The notes beneath the pieces were generated by a model, which worked only from the letters and a program-made list of their open reading frames with translations, made no database searches and was not told where the DNA came from. The position numbers and the translations under genes were made by a program. This document shows positions 1 to 9,572 of a stretch of 64,000 nucleotides of DNA, piece after piece. The DNA is from Strongylocentrotus droebachiensis. Its lineage: Eukaryota > Echinodermata > Echinoidea > Camarodonta > Strongylocentrotidae. Position 1 is the stretch's first letter; every line of letters starts with the position of its first letter. The stretch is taken from positions 36,001 to 100,000 of the forward strand of contig JAVYIG010000891.1 of assembly GCA_035222895.1 (NCBI GenBank). The letters are read 5' to 3'.

Positions 1-284
1 AACAAAAAAATATATGTTATCTACAAAATATACTAATCATCGTGGGTGAAACTTCAAGATGGGAATGGGGTGGGAAGACATCTTTGTGCCACTGGTAAAC
101 TGGCAACACATTCATAAGGCAAGAACAGTAGAGAATGTGAAAACAATGCAAAATACCTTATTGACATGTTACACAAATATAATTTTGTTCAGTATACTTT
201 CTTTGGTTGTACCATATCAAGGAATAATTTTTAAACAAACTAGCTACTTCAGATTAGAGCATATAAGAAAAAAAAGAAAAGGGA
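1..284. other. No gene recognised (CHAF1A intron)
   Basis: This AT-rich stretch lies downstream of the last CHAF1A exon seen on the minus strand. I see no exon with splice signals, no conserved protein segment and no repeat with clear ends. It is probably CHAF1A intron. Confidence 0.4.
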
Positions 285-389
285 GGGTATGTACGAAGAG
301 AGAGAGAGAGAGAGAGAAAGAAGGAAAAGAAGGAGGAGGAGGAGGAGGAGAAGGAGGAGGAGGAGGAGGAGGAGGAGGAGGAGGAGGAA

Positions 390-428
<39 letters not shown>

Positions 429-531
429 GAAGAGGAGGAGGAAGAGGAAGAGGAAGAGGAAGAGGAAGAGGAAGAGGAAGAAGAAGAAGAAGAAGAAGAA
501 GAAGAAGAAGAAGAAGAAGAAGAAAGAGTAT
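285..531. repeat. Purine microsatellite (GA)n-(GGA)n-(GAA)n
   Basis: The plus strand changes from GA dinucleotides through GGA and GGAAGA units to a pure GAA tract and is almost free of pyrimidines. The open frames here (poly-Gly/Arg, poly-Ser, poly-Lys) are by-products of the repeat. Such mirror-symmetric purine tracts can form triplex DNA. Confidence 0.95.
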
Positions 532-1340
532 TAAAAAGTATATTCATCATGATCATGTATATTATATCAAATGTATACTAAAACAGGGCCCTATGATCGT
601 CAATTATATGTTGTTCCTATGTTCAAGCAAGATTGTTAATGTAAATATAAACAATTATGCTATATGGACACAATAAAGAAATGAAATGAAATGGAAATGA
701 AATTTGGAAAGAAACATTAAATTGTTTCCACATAGCATGAAAATGGTCTACAAAATTCTTGAATTCATGCAATCCAAGTGGGGTTCATGAAATTGAGAAA
801 TTATAGTGATGTAAACATCATCTTAATTGGTGACATGATAGCTAACTTACTCCTTTCCTTTCAACGTAACAGTCTTCAGCTTCCTTATCATCATATCTAT
901 ACTTTAAGTGTAATTCTAAACACATGATACAAATACAGGGAGAAAGTTTCCATGTTATCAAATAGCCAGAAAAAAATCAATCATTGGAAAAAAATATGTT
1001 TAACTATCCTGGGGGTGTTTCACAAAGATCCTAAGTCAAACTTAACTATAAGTTGGACTTAAAAATTATGGAGAGCTATTTGTAGCCTTAAAATTAAATA
1101 TTTCCAAAAGCAAAAAGTATTTTAGACTTTTCATAAATTCCACATCAAGAACATGAAATCTCCTTGATAATAGAAAATATGAATGATTTGAATCAACATA
1201 TTATGCCTTTTGAAATAACTTTTAAGAAATATTTTCAATGATGCTAACGGCTTTCCATAATTGTTAGAGTAGGATCTTTGTGGAACACCCCCTGGGTAAG
1301 TTGAAAGACAGAACAACAAGGAAAATAAAGAATATATTAC
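532..1340. other. No gene recognised (CHAF1A intron)
   Basis: There is no exon, RNA gene or bounded repeat that I can support here. A weak inverted similarity links CCTGGGGGTGTTTCACAAAG near 1008 to a reversed CTTTGTGGAACACCCC near 1274. This suggests a decayed palindromic element of about 280 bp. Confidence 0.35.
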
Positions 1341-1412
1341 CTCTGAATTAGACAAGCTTTCTCCTGGTTCCTCCCATTCATCATCACTATCAACCTCATA
1401 GTCAAAGGTATC
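1341..1412 (-). CDS. CHAF1A: CHAF1A exon 8 (acidic ED region)
   Basis: This 72-nt, phase 0/0 exon runs from an acceptor ending CTAG to a GTAATA donor. It encodes 24 residues, DTFDYEVDSDDEWEEPGESL followed by SNSE. That is nearly identical to the human p150 segment around DYEVDSDEEWEE, part of the acidic region that binds H3-H4. Later exons are outside the window. Confidence 0.95.
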
Positions 1413-4400
1413 CTAGAATGAAGATTAATAGAGTGCAGAAAACTTCAAAAATCACATTCACTTAAGACTCATTTACATGTCATGTTGTAAACCAATATTT
1501 GAAATCTTGCTTCTCACGATGACTTAAGTGTTTAGTGAAATACGACCCTTTGACATCCGAGGGGGGGGGGGGGGGGGTACATTGTAGATCGGGAGAACAG
1601 AAGCAACTTTGCAAGCCAAGGTGATAGTGTGTACTGACAATTCAATCTTCACTACCCTTGTAAGGGGGAAATTAGCCATTCATTTGTCTTTTTCTTCACT
1701 GTTTATGTGCCCAGTACCACAATGTATTACTCAACAGGTATTTGTACTGATGAATTCTTTTCACTTCCTCTTTAGAATAAATGTACCATTTAATTTGAGA
1801 ATCATTACTTCCTGAGAAATCCTTTAAATCCAGGCTGAGATCTCATCTTTTTTAACAATACCTGTACTTGGCACTATGACACTCATCCAAACTCTCTCAT
1901 TCTATCTATTTTTCTTGTGCGCCTCGGAATAGAATTGTCTAGATAGACGGAGCTATATAAATGCCTATTATTATTATTATTATTGGGGGATATAACGCTA
2001 CCAATACTAAACACACATGTTATAAAGGGTTTCTATAAATTGAGACCGCAATGGGTGAGAAAAAAAGTATGAAGTTCTGAGATGCACAGTACGATTCTTT
2101 GAATAACCAATTCCTTATTGTTTGTGCTGACCAACACTTGTGACAAGCCTGAGATCCTGCCAATTGGCAGTTGTGGCATGTAGAAGCTTAAAGATAAAGT
2201 TGAGTTCTGGTCATGCGATTGCATTGTGAAAGAAACGTGGAATCGATCAGGAAAGGTTGATCATGTAGCATACAAGTATTGGTGTGTACTGCAAGGTTCA
2301 AGAGTCATCAAAATGATAAGAAATTTGGCCCAGTTTTGGTAAAATTACAAGCACTTTACACAGAAAGATGTAAATAGGATAACACGAACATGTGGCATAA
2401 AAATCTGGAGGCATTTGAAGAGCCATGCTTTTCAGTGATTATTTTTTCTCTGATGTTCTTCCACACTTGCATAATAACAATGATAACGCTCACAAATTAT
2501 TTTCACCTCTCCCCAGAACTCAACCTTCTCTTTAAACTCTTTACGCTTTGCATTAGCACCAAGGGGTCTTATATATCCTCTCACCGAATCCTTCTTGAAG
2601 GGAGTGCGTCCTGCAACGACAGCCGTCTCTTTCTGCCACGTCCCGTAGTAGGCAGGCCGATGGTTCTCATGGAACTGCAGCATTTTCATCTTGAGTCCAT
2701 CAGGTTTCTTGGGTCCTTCGGGCTGCTTCTTCTTCTTCTTCTTGGACGTTGGAACGTCTTCTGGTATGGATGGTGCAGCAACATCCATACTACTGGAACA
2801 GTCAGGAAAAAGATGTTCATTTGGAGGATGCAATATAATATTTAATTTTTATATAGCGCTTAATACAAATGTCTCTAAGCGCTTTACAAATATACAATAT
2901 GTGCCTAATAACATTTTTTGAAATACATGTACTTGGTTGATGAAGATATTTCCTTAAAGAAAATTTGAATATTTCTGTTACATGCAATTTGCTTCTGTAA
3001 TATATTGACTGCTATGAGGGGCATCGCTGTTTCTATAGGCTCAAGGGGTCATAGCAAGATGTAACGTCCCTGAGAGCCTGTATATAAACAGTTATGCTTC
3101 GAATATTAAAGCAGTCCATCTACATGTATCTTTTATATACCAAATGCACAGCACAACAAAATCTACAAAGAATTCTTACCTTATCCATTTCTTGAGTAAA
3201 GATTGGTTAAAACATCATAGAAAATCTGAGACACTGTTTGTAAATCTTCGCTAGAAAGTTGCCTGAATGTTACGATCATTCGGGAATCGCACATACACTA
3301 CACTGTATTGTATCCACACAAAATAGTTCCGCACAAAAAAACTTTTTACACGTAAACCAATGGGGATTTCAGCAAACTTTAACTATGCGGCCCGCTACCC
3401 GGGGCAATGGGCATTTTTCTCATTAACTATTGACCGTTACGAGGGCATGGCTAAAATCACGACTCCAATTTCGACCAATCAGATGACTAGATTTATTCAA
3501 CATACCAAAGAGAGGTACAGGTGTATATAATGCAGAGTTGCCAAACCTTGTGCGACCAAAAAAAGGAATCATGATGGCAAAAAAAGGAATTCATGAAAAC
3601 GAAACTTACAACCACGCGCAACACTTCCAATGCAAAAATGTTCATTCATCATGCTGTTTATCCATACAAGCAGGTCATTTTTTTGGTGGTTATTTTGGTA
3701 TTATCGGCATTTCATTTTTTTTGAGAATATTTTTCTCTTCAAGTATGTTTTAAAATTAGTTTTATATTGAATTTGTGATCAAAAATCACAATTTTAGGGC
3801 AGTTGTTTGACGTGCCGTAGGTAAAAAAATAAAAAATTATTAAAAAACGTGTTTTATGAAGAAGAAACGTAATACCATAATTTGGAGGAAAAAACAGAGT
3901 AATTCCGGCAAAAACGGAATGGTTGGCAGCTCTGATAATGCCAAATAACAGCTGGGAATACAGTTTGATAGGGATCGACCACAATTATTTAGTACATGGA
4001 AATAATTCCTTACCTTTCTTGTGCGGCTCTTGCAGGCCCAGGAGTGCGGACATCTTTGCGTGGTTTGAACTTTCCAGATTTCAGCTCATCAAGGTACAAG
4101 CTACCACTTGACTAGAATCAGTATGAAAACAAATCAATGGTTAGAATTTCAAAAAGGAAAAAAATAAATAATATGGATTCAATCATTCAAATCAAAATGT
4201 CATGTTTTTCTTATCCTTTACAAGATTTCCTGTCTCTCTCAGGTTAATATTTCTTCCTAACCCACAGCAATTCAGCATCATATTTAAGTGACATTGATTT
4301 TGTGATCCAGAATTCTAGGAGATAGAGATTTAACATGAGCAGAAAAAACATTGAAAAATTTGGAGTCCATTACTAATGCAGTAAATTGTGCCGTTCATTA

Positions 4401-5457
4401 ATAAGAACAATTTAATTGTACATGATCATCAACGTTTCCTAACTGACAAAGCGGTGTGAAATTTACAGTTATTACTTTTGTGTACAAATAGTCACATTTT
4501 TCGTTAAAATTAGGAATTTTCATTCACATTAGTTCATATAATAAACATTTTTTTTTACTACGCACAATGTAAGAGTGGAAAATAAAGAAAAACTGCTGCC
4601 AAATTGAGGAGTAAACAGTGATTTGATTTAGACCTCCAGAGTACCGAGTACTGCTATGTGTGAACTGATTACTGTGCGCTGTACAAGTAGCCACTATTAT
4701 TATTATTATTATTACTCACTGGTGCCTCGAGATGTTTGTTGACCTGCTGCAGGTCCAGATCCTTTGGATCTACTCGTCGGCACGGTGCCAGGACCTGGTC
4801 TGACTTGACTTCAAAGGGGGCAAACCACCCCTTGACCTCTGGCTTCTTGACTGGAGCTTGAGCTTGGACGCTGAAGAAGTTTTTGAAGACTTGAGACTGC
4901 TTTGATTTCTTTGAAAGCTGGATATGAAATTAAAAAAAGAGAGGTATGAAAATAGAAAATACAAGGAAGAAGTTTTTAAACACTCAACCTTTTTCTGAGG
5001 AATAAAAAAATTAAAAGGAAAATGTAACATGAAATAACTGATTAAGTCTAGACATTAGAGAAACTCCTGTATGGTTGAGACTACTGGCTCAGAAAGAGAC
5101 AAAATATTTCTATGTGCCGTCCATGACTTCTGATGAATTTCAGTGAAAGTATCTGAAACTAACAAGGGCAACACAGCCATATCGGGCCCTAGACTAGGAT
5201 ATTCCTTCAGTGATAACTCCTCCCACTGCTATCTCAATCCTTTTTTTTTAATCCCTGATATAAATCTGACCATAAGTTTTACAAGAGCCTGCTGCACACT
5301 GACATTATAGGTATCGATGTGCCAGGTTGGGAACATAAATATTAGTGCTGTAACATTACGGATATCTCCAATTCCGTTTAACCGCCAGTCAAAACCGGAC
5401 GGTTTTCGGTTAAACGATTTATTTATAAAAAAATTAAAAAAAAAAAAAAAAAAAAAC

Positions 5458-5554
<97 letters not shown>

Positions 5555-5936
5555 TTTTTTTAAAACTTTTTTTTTTCTTCACCGACTCTGTCGGCAGCAA
5601 GCCAGGTCCGTGTGAAAAAGCGGGAAGGAATTTCATTTGTGCTTGTGAACTTGTCATAAATAATAGTAACAATGTCGATTTTAGAGGAATGTGTAAGATC
5701 ATTAATGTAAAGTATAGAGGACCTAGGATAGAACCTTGTGGTAGGCCATGTGTTCAAGTTGGATGAATTATTATTATAAATTACATATTGAGATCTATTA
5801 CAAAGATTACTTTCAAACCAAGATGACAGACAAATTGGAGTGTTGTTCTAGTTTCAGAGTGGTGAGTCAACACACAGATTACTGAGCTGGGAGACATTGC
5901 CAGGCATAGTGCCAGGTGTAGGGGCATAAATCGAAA

Positions 5937-5985
<49 letters not shown>

Positions 5986-8088
5986 AAAAAAAAAAAAAAA
6001 AAAAAACGGGTAAACGAAACCGTCCAATTGAAAACGGAATCCGCCATGGGCGGTCGGATACCGGACGGTTAAACGTTTGACTACAGCACTAATAAATATT
6101 TCAATAATTCATCCTATAACTAGAAGAGAAAATCACAGGAGCTTTATTTTGCTTGTACCTTGCCATCCATCAACTAAAATCACAGAAATTGTATACATAG
6201 TTCTTGGGGCTCACCCAAACTATAGATTGGTACGACATGCAGCAATTAAGTGGCACATTGGCACTTTGGGGATTGAACAAATTAATACATCGATTACATC
6301 TAGTGAAATCATAAAAACATGCCTACCTCAGCGGCTTCCTTCTGTTTTTTCTCTTCTTCTTGCTTGATGCGCTCCTCTTGCTTCTTCTTTTTCTCCTCCT
6401 GCTTGGCTCTGTGAGAAAATTAGGGAAAAGAATATCATGTTTTTAACTGTAAGTGTACATGTATGTAATACTTCTATTCAATGCCTCAAACAAAGAGTCA
6501 TACCTTAAGTATGCTAGTTTGACAAGTTCGCTCATACTTTCTTATCCCTGCTGCACTACTTTTTGACACTTGCCCAAAACAATCAAAATGAAAGGAGAAA
6601 CAGCATATGACATGGGTTAGTCATAATCGCTAATTAATCATGCACAGTTTAATACACGATGTACATGCATGTATGCAGAAAGCAAAGTTGTTAAAACTCA
6701 CTCTATCTCCTCTAGCTTTTTCAGGCGCTCTTCCTCCTTGGCTTTCTTCTTCTCTATTCTCTCCTGCTCCTCTTTCTCCTTCTTCAGCTGCTTCTCCGTC
6801 TCCTTCTTCTTCTTCTCCTCTGCCTTCTCTTTCCTCTGAGCTTCTTTCTCCTCTTCCTTGGCTTGCTTTTGCTCCAGCTTCTGCCGTTTCTTCATCTCGT
6901 TATCCTCCTCCAATTTGCGTTTCCTATCCTCACGGAGCTTCTGCTTTTCCTCCTTCTTTTCCTCTTGTTCCTTGATCCTCTGGAGGGCCTTGGCCGACAT
7001 TGGTGTCTAGGAGAAGAAAGAGGACACAAAAATGACCAAGATGGGTAAGGGAAGGCACTTGATAATCTCAGGACCATCATTACTTTATTTTTGTTTTACA
7101 GGGATTCACACAACCGGGGCTTCAGGGGCAAATTACCTCCCAAATTTAAACAAGCCCCATATCTTAAAAACCACTATCAAATGATACAGCTTGATTTCCT
7201 GACATGGAAATTCGGTTTGGGGTTCTGCAAAATATTTCATCAATTCTCTCGAAAATTTGGGCATGTTTACAAATCTGTCGAGCAAGAGTTGCATTGATAC
7301 TTTTACCAAAGTAAGAAAATGCAAACTTCGGACAGTTAACACTGCTTTACCAACAAAACACAGAGTGCTTTCTGCTACTGTTGAAGTGTCTCATTAGTAA
7401 AGCATCACAGGAACCTGTATGTGCACTGTAAAGACTGCCTACCTAGTGCCTGTAAAGACTGCCTACATGTGCATGTATCTTGTCACATGTAAGCCATCTA
7501 TATAGACAGGTTTCACTACATTTTATGGCTGACTACAATCTCAGAGATGCCAACTTTTGGAAATCAGAAATAGGGAGGATTTGTAATCGACACCAATTAA
7601 TGTGCGCGTAGCGCACATCTCGAGCGCGTAGCGCCCGACACATGCGGCCGGGGTCCAGGGCCCGCCTTAGGGCCCTGGAAGCTCTGGGGTTCTAGATGCT
7701 CTCTGGTGCAATCTGAGCCTTATTTTGGAGCATTTTACATGTGTATTTAGTTAAATAATTCCCCCTTTTTTTTTAAATAACATAAAAATTGTACAAAATG
7801 CATGATGAATTACTTTCAGACTTCCGATTACACAGGTACTTGATACTGTATTCGGTCTTATACTTCCGAGACCATTTCCTGGTCTTATTTTGCTGATTTT
7901 CCGCCATTTGGATTCTGTGGCAATATCCACGCATTGGTTACGGCGATCCATATGCTGAAACAATCTTTCGCTACTCTTAATTTGTCTTTTAACATAGTGG
8001 AATTATTACATGCTTAAGTTAGCAGATGATATTTCTCTTTCAATTCACAGATATATATACTGATAAGCGCCCTCCAAAAAAAATCATA

Positions 8089-8158
<70 letters not shown>

Positions 8159-9567
8159 TAAATCGGGAGGATAAGGATGGTGATCGTAAGGTCGGGAGTT
8201 GGGGTGAATTATCGGGAGCCTCCCGATAAAATCGGGAGGGTTGGCATCTCTGCAATCTATATTTACCTGCTTGATAGGCTTCAAGGCATTTGATGGGGTA
8301 ACAGGTTGTGGGGGCATTTTAGTGGACTCCTTTTCCTCCTCTTTCAAGACTTTCTCAACAGCCTCCATCAATATGTCTGTGTTATCCTTCTCAGAACTGC
8401 TGCTATGGTTACCACCCTCCTTACAGCTTTCCTCATCCGAAGAGGCTTCCTCAAGGGAAGATATTGAAGACACACTGGTATTAATGGCTGTATCATCCTC
8501 TTGTGGTACTTCAGGGGTCTTGGTGCTGGTATTGGTAGGACTTTCAGTGGGACTCTCTCGTTTCCTCTTTTCAGCCTTGCTCTTCTTGGTCGCAGATTTG
8601 GGAGGTTCAAAGTCGTCATCATCCTCCATTTCATCATCGGCATCAGTGAGGTCGATGATGGCCGAGGTCGAGACATGAGGCTGCTGTGTACTCTGCACAA
8701 AACAATCCAAGGATGCAGACTTGGGGATCTTTTTGGAAGATGCAGCAGTCGAGGTGCAATCACTGCTTGCCACGGTTACCGTGGAATCGCATTCCTCCTT
8801 CTCCGAGGGCTTGGTGTCCTCCGAGCTGGAACTGACCTCTGGTTCAGGAGGAGCACAGGGTTTACCTGCTACCTCACTGCTGAAGCCTATCTTCCGCGCC
8901 TTCATTGTACCGGGCTTCTTCCCCTGTGGTGTGTCGGCTTTCTTGAGAGGAGTTGTATTTTTATCGACATGTTTCGCTTTTCCTGAGCCAGACTTTTCTG
9001 CCAACTTGGACTTCTTGGTGATTTGAGGTGATGGAGTTGAAGAAAGATTTGGCTTATTTGTGAGGGCTAAGAATGGAAGCCGTGCTGTAAAACAGAGAAA
9101 TAATGAAACATTTGATTTTGACCTTCTTTTTCTTTACATTATAAGGATAACTTGTATTCAAAAGAGCAACAAATCAAATGAATAAAAATCATTAAATAGA
9201 TTTCTAGACACATCTCTCTACGCTGAAGACTTTTTGTGATGCCTCCTGTTACTAGATCTAGAGCCAGGGTCTAGTTAAATCTAACTCTGCACTTTTATTG
9301 CAAGCCTTTAAACAAAATAAAGGTCCCTGACATGACAATAGAGTCTTCCAAGGCCAAGGCAAGTAGAAAAGAGTCTCCAAAAATAGCAAAATATTATTGG
9401 TTGTGTACCTCCCAATTAATGGTACATTAAACAAAATCACATAGTTCACTCAATTTTAAGGGGAAAGAGACGAAATGTAAGGAATTTAAACTGAAAAGGG
9501 TAGACTGACCTTGCTTCATTCGCTTGGCTGGTGGACTGATGATCTCTGCGTTGTTTACGTCAGTCAT
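1341..9567 (-). CDS. CHAF1A: Chromatin assembly factor 1 subunit A (p150), 5' part, eight coding exons
   Basis: CAF-1 p150 is the large subunit of the nuclear histone chaperone that deposits H3-H4 on newly replicated DNA, recruited by PCNA. Coding exons on the minus strand are 9567-9510, 9084-8267, 7006-6702, 6408-6327, 4917-4720, 4111-4014, 2792-2585 and 1412-1341. All junctions are GT-AG and phases agree throughout, giving about 613 residues. Landmarks: a PIP box KQARLPF at residues 18-24 (human p150 has QARLPF); a SUMO-interacting IIDLTDADDE near 162; an acidic/Ser-rich linker; a Lys/Glu/Arg KER region at about 293-421; FKNFF followed by GWFAPFEVK near 431-460; LQFHENHRPAYYGTW and DYEVDSDDEWEEPGESL in the acidic ED region. 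The C-terminal winged-helix part is off the left edge. Identification rests on motif-by-motif agreement with vertebrate p150. It is divergent to endophilin, with a shared promoter carrying E2F-like sites. Confidence 0.95.
1561..1577. repeat. Poly-G run (17 G)
   Basis: An uninterrupted G17 lies in a CHAF1A intron. The exact length should be treated as uncertain, as for any long homopolymer. Confidence 0.9.
1915..1984 (+). mobile_element. SINE-like 3' end with (ATT)n tail
   Basis: The segment GCGCCTCGGAATAGAATTGT, then AGCTATATAAATGCC and an (ATT)n tail, has the layout of a SINE or LINE 3' end: a hairpin-like GC block, a short spacer and a trinucleotide tail. Other ATT-tailed ends occur at 4630, 37690, 39405 and 59700. 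The 5' boundary is not clear. Confidence 0.5.
2192..2531 (+). mobile_element. TTAA-flanked MITE, family T1 (copy 1)
   Basis: The ends are inverted repeats (AGATAAAGTTGAGTTCTGG and, reversed, AGAGAAGGTTGAGTTCTGG). TTAA lies directly outside both ends (2188-2191, 2532-2535). It is in the CHAF1A intron about 50 nt downstream of the exon 7 donor. TTAA duplication fits Kolobok- or piggyBac-type transposons; I cannot choose between them. It has no coding capacity. Confidence 0.8.
2585..2792 (-). CDS. CHAF1A: CHAF1A exon 7 (ED-region core)
   Basis: This 208-nt exon enters at phase 2 after CTGTTCCAG and ends at TCG|GTGAGA. It encodes a lysine tract and the signature LQFHENHRPAYYGTWQKET, then VVAGRTPFKKDS. 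Human p150 has LLQFCENHRPAYWGTW at the same place. The frame stays open past the donor into the intronic MITE, but the strong donor and the match of the next exon show the true end. Confidence 0.94.
2836..2895 (-). mobile_element. SINE-like 3' end, antisense fragment
   Basis: Read on the minus strand it contains GTAAAGCGCTTAGAGACATT and AGCGCTATATAAA. This resembles GAAGCGCATAGAGACGTTGT in the copy at 59700-59955. It ends about 45 nt upstream of the CHAF1A exon 7 acceptor. Confidence 0.5.
3533..3934. mobile_element. MITE with CAGAGNTGCCAA ends and 6-bp duplication (copy 1)
   Basis: The ends are CAGAGTTGCCAA and, reversed, CAGAGCTGCCAA. The sequence ATAATG is repeated exactly on both sides (3527-3532 and 3935-3940). 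The interior is AT-rich with no coding capacity. The same terminal motif bounds the element at 7542-8252, which also has a 6-bp duplication. Superfamily not assigned. Confidence 0.8.
4014..4111 (-). CDS. CHAF1A: CHAF1A exon 6
   Basis: This 98-nt exon (phase 0 in, phase 2 out) has acceptor CTAG and donor GTAAGG. It encodes SSGSLYLDELKSGKFKPRKD and VRTPGPARAAQE. This aligns with human p150 QSGEFSFLKDLKG just before the ENHRPAY block. Confidence 0.9.
4630..4713 (+). mobile_element. SINE-like 3' end whose (ATT)n tail abuts a CHAF1A donor
   Basis: GTGCGCTGTACAAGTAGCCA followed by an (ATT)n array matches the SINE-like end at 39405-39590 (GTGCACTGTAGAAGTAACCA). The array stops exactly where the exon 5 donor hexamer begins (4719-4714 on the minus strand). 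Confidence 0.6.
4720..4917 (-). CDS. CHAF1A: CHAF1A exon 5
   Basis: This 198-nt, phase 0/0 exon has acceptor TATCCAG and donor GTGAGT. It encodes LSKKSKQSQVFKNFFSVQAQ, then the block GWFAPFEVKSDQVLAPCRRV. In human p150 the corresponding order is ITRFF, KFAPFEIKEHMVLAPRRR. FKNFF sits where human has a second, internal PCNA-binding-like motif (KAEITRFF); its fit to the consensus is looser here. Confidence 0.93.
4918..5334. other. No feature recognised (CHAF1A intron)
   Basis: This is intronic sequence between the exon 5 acceptor and the hAT-like element. I see no exon, RNA or bounded repeat in it. Confidence 0.4.
5343..6091. mobile_element. hAT-like non-autonomous element with 8-bp duplication
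   Basis: The termini are TAGTGCTGTA and TACAGCACTA. They are flanked by the same 8 bp, ATAAATAT, at 5335-5342 and 6092-6099. Both subterminal regions carry GGTTAAACG/CGTTTAACC blocks in opposite orientation. Inside are a T run of about 90 bases, a long A run and a reverse transcriptase scrap. Terminal sequence and 8-bp duplication fit the hAT superfamily. No transposase frame is present. Confidence 0.85.
5560..5757 (-). pseudogene. Non-LTR reverse transcriptase scrap inside the hAT-like element
   Basis: In two overlapping minus-strand frames the translation gives GLPQGSILGPL and then LYINDLTHSSKIDIV. This is the conserved reverse transcriptase block seen complete in the ORFs at 35681 and 61298 (GVPQGS.LGPLLF..YINDF/I). 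The frame break and short length mark it as a dead fragment. Confidence 0.6.
6327..6408 (-). CDS. CHAF1A: CHAF1A exon 4 (KER region, second part)
   Basis: This 82-nt exon enters at phase 2 (completing a Glu codon) after CTCACAG and ends at GAG|GTAGGC. It encodes AKQEEKKKKQEERIKQEEEK and KQKEAAE. The alternating Lys/Glu composition predicts one long charged helix, as in the DNA-binding KER region of p150. Confidence 0.88.
6702..7006 (-). CDS. CHAF1A: CHAF1A exon 3 (KER region, first part)
   Basis: This 305-nt exon enters at phase 0 after TTCTCCTAG and ends GA|GTGAGT. It encodes TPMSAKALQRIKEQEEKKEE followed by about 80 residues that are almost only K, E, R, Q and D. The internal Met at 7000 is not the start, because the exon is open upstream to its acceptor and joins exon 2 in phase. 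Human p150 has TPLRRITKKF leading into the same KER helix. Confidence 0.92.
7007..7541. other. No feature recognised (CHAF1A intron)
   Basis: This is intron between exon 3 and the MITE at 7542. A partial tandem of CCTGTAAAGACTGCCTAC occurs near 7422-7466. Nothing else stands out. Confidence 0.4.
7542..8252. mobile_element. MITE with CAGAGATGCCAAC ends and 6-bp duplication (copy 2)
   Basis: The terminal inverted repeat is CAGAGATGCCAAC on both sides, flanked by CAATCT at 7536-7541 and 8253-8258. Inside are a GC-rich palindromic module (7602-7686) and a poly-A/TCAT/poly-T foldback (8091-8157). The right end lies only 8 nt inside the intron from the CHAF1A exon 2 donor. Confidence 0.85.
8267..9084 (-). 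CDS. CHAF1A: CHAF1A exon 2 (PIP box end, SIM, acidic linker)
   Basis: This 818-nt exon has acceptor TTTACAG and donor CAG|GTAAAT. It completes the PIP box (ARLPF), then encodes a basic Ser/Thr/Pro-rich segment. Next comes SLDCFVQSTQQPHVSTSAII running into DLTDADDEMED. Human p150 has a similar PLDNFL...STVIIDLTEDSNE, a SUMO-interacting motif. A Lys/Arg nuclear-localisation-like KKSKAEKRKR and a Ser/Glu-rich stretch follow. The open frame runs past the donor into the MITE, which is not coding. Confidence 0.94.
9510..9567 (-). CDS. CHAF1A: CHAF1A exon 1, coding part (start codon)
   Basis: The exon runs 9572-9510 with acceptor TTATGACAG and donor CAAG|GTCAGT. The ATG at 9567 has the context GAACCATGA. 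It encodes MTDVNNAEIISPPAKRMKQ. Only after splicing does the last Gln join ARLPF to make the PIP box. The acceptor 5 nt upstream of the ATG implies a separate 5' untranslated exon. Confidence 0.88.
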
Positions 9568-9572
9568 GGTTC

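Noticed and set aside
59-676. 205-codon frame with Gly/Arg repeats resembling an RGG protein
   Set aside because: The RGG-like part is the GGA/GAA microsatellite; flanks have no conserved domain.
2432-2584. Extension of the CHAF1A exon 7 frame to 2432
   Set aside because: The TCG|GTGAGA donor at 2585 joins in phase to the DYEVDSDDEWEE exon exactly as in human p150; the extension runs into a T1 MITE.
3175-3200. Possible small CHAF1A exon ending ATGGATAAG|GTAAGA on the minus strand
   Set aside because: Exons 6 and 7 already join in phase with good homology; no acceptor or conserved residues support an extra exon.
7000-7000. Met at 7000 as the CHAF1A start
   Set aside because: The frame is open to a good acceptor at 7007, and exon 2 joins in phase with PIP box and SIM upstream.
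8241-9026. Plus-strand frames of 101-161 codons opposite CHAF1A exon 2
   Set aside because: Shadows of the coding exon; no homology.
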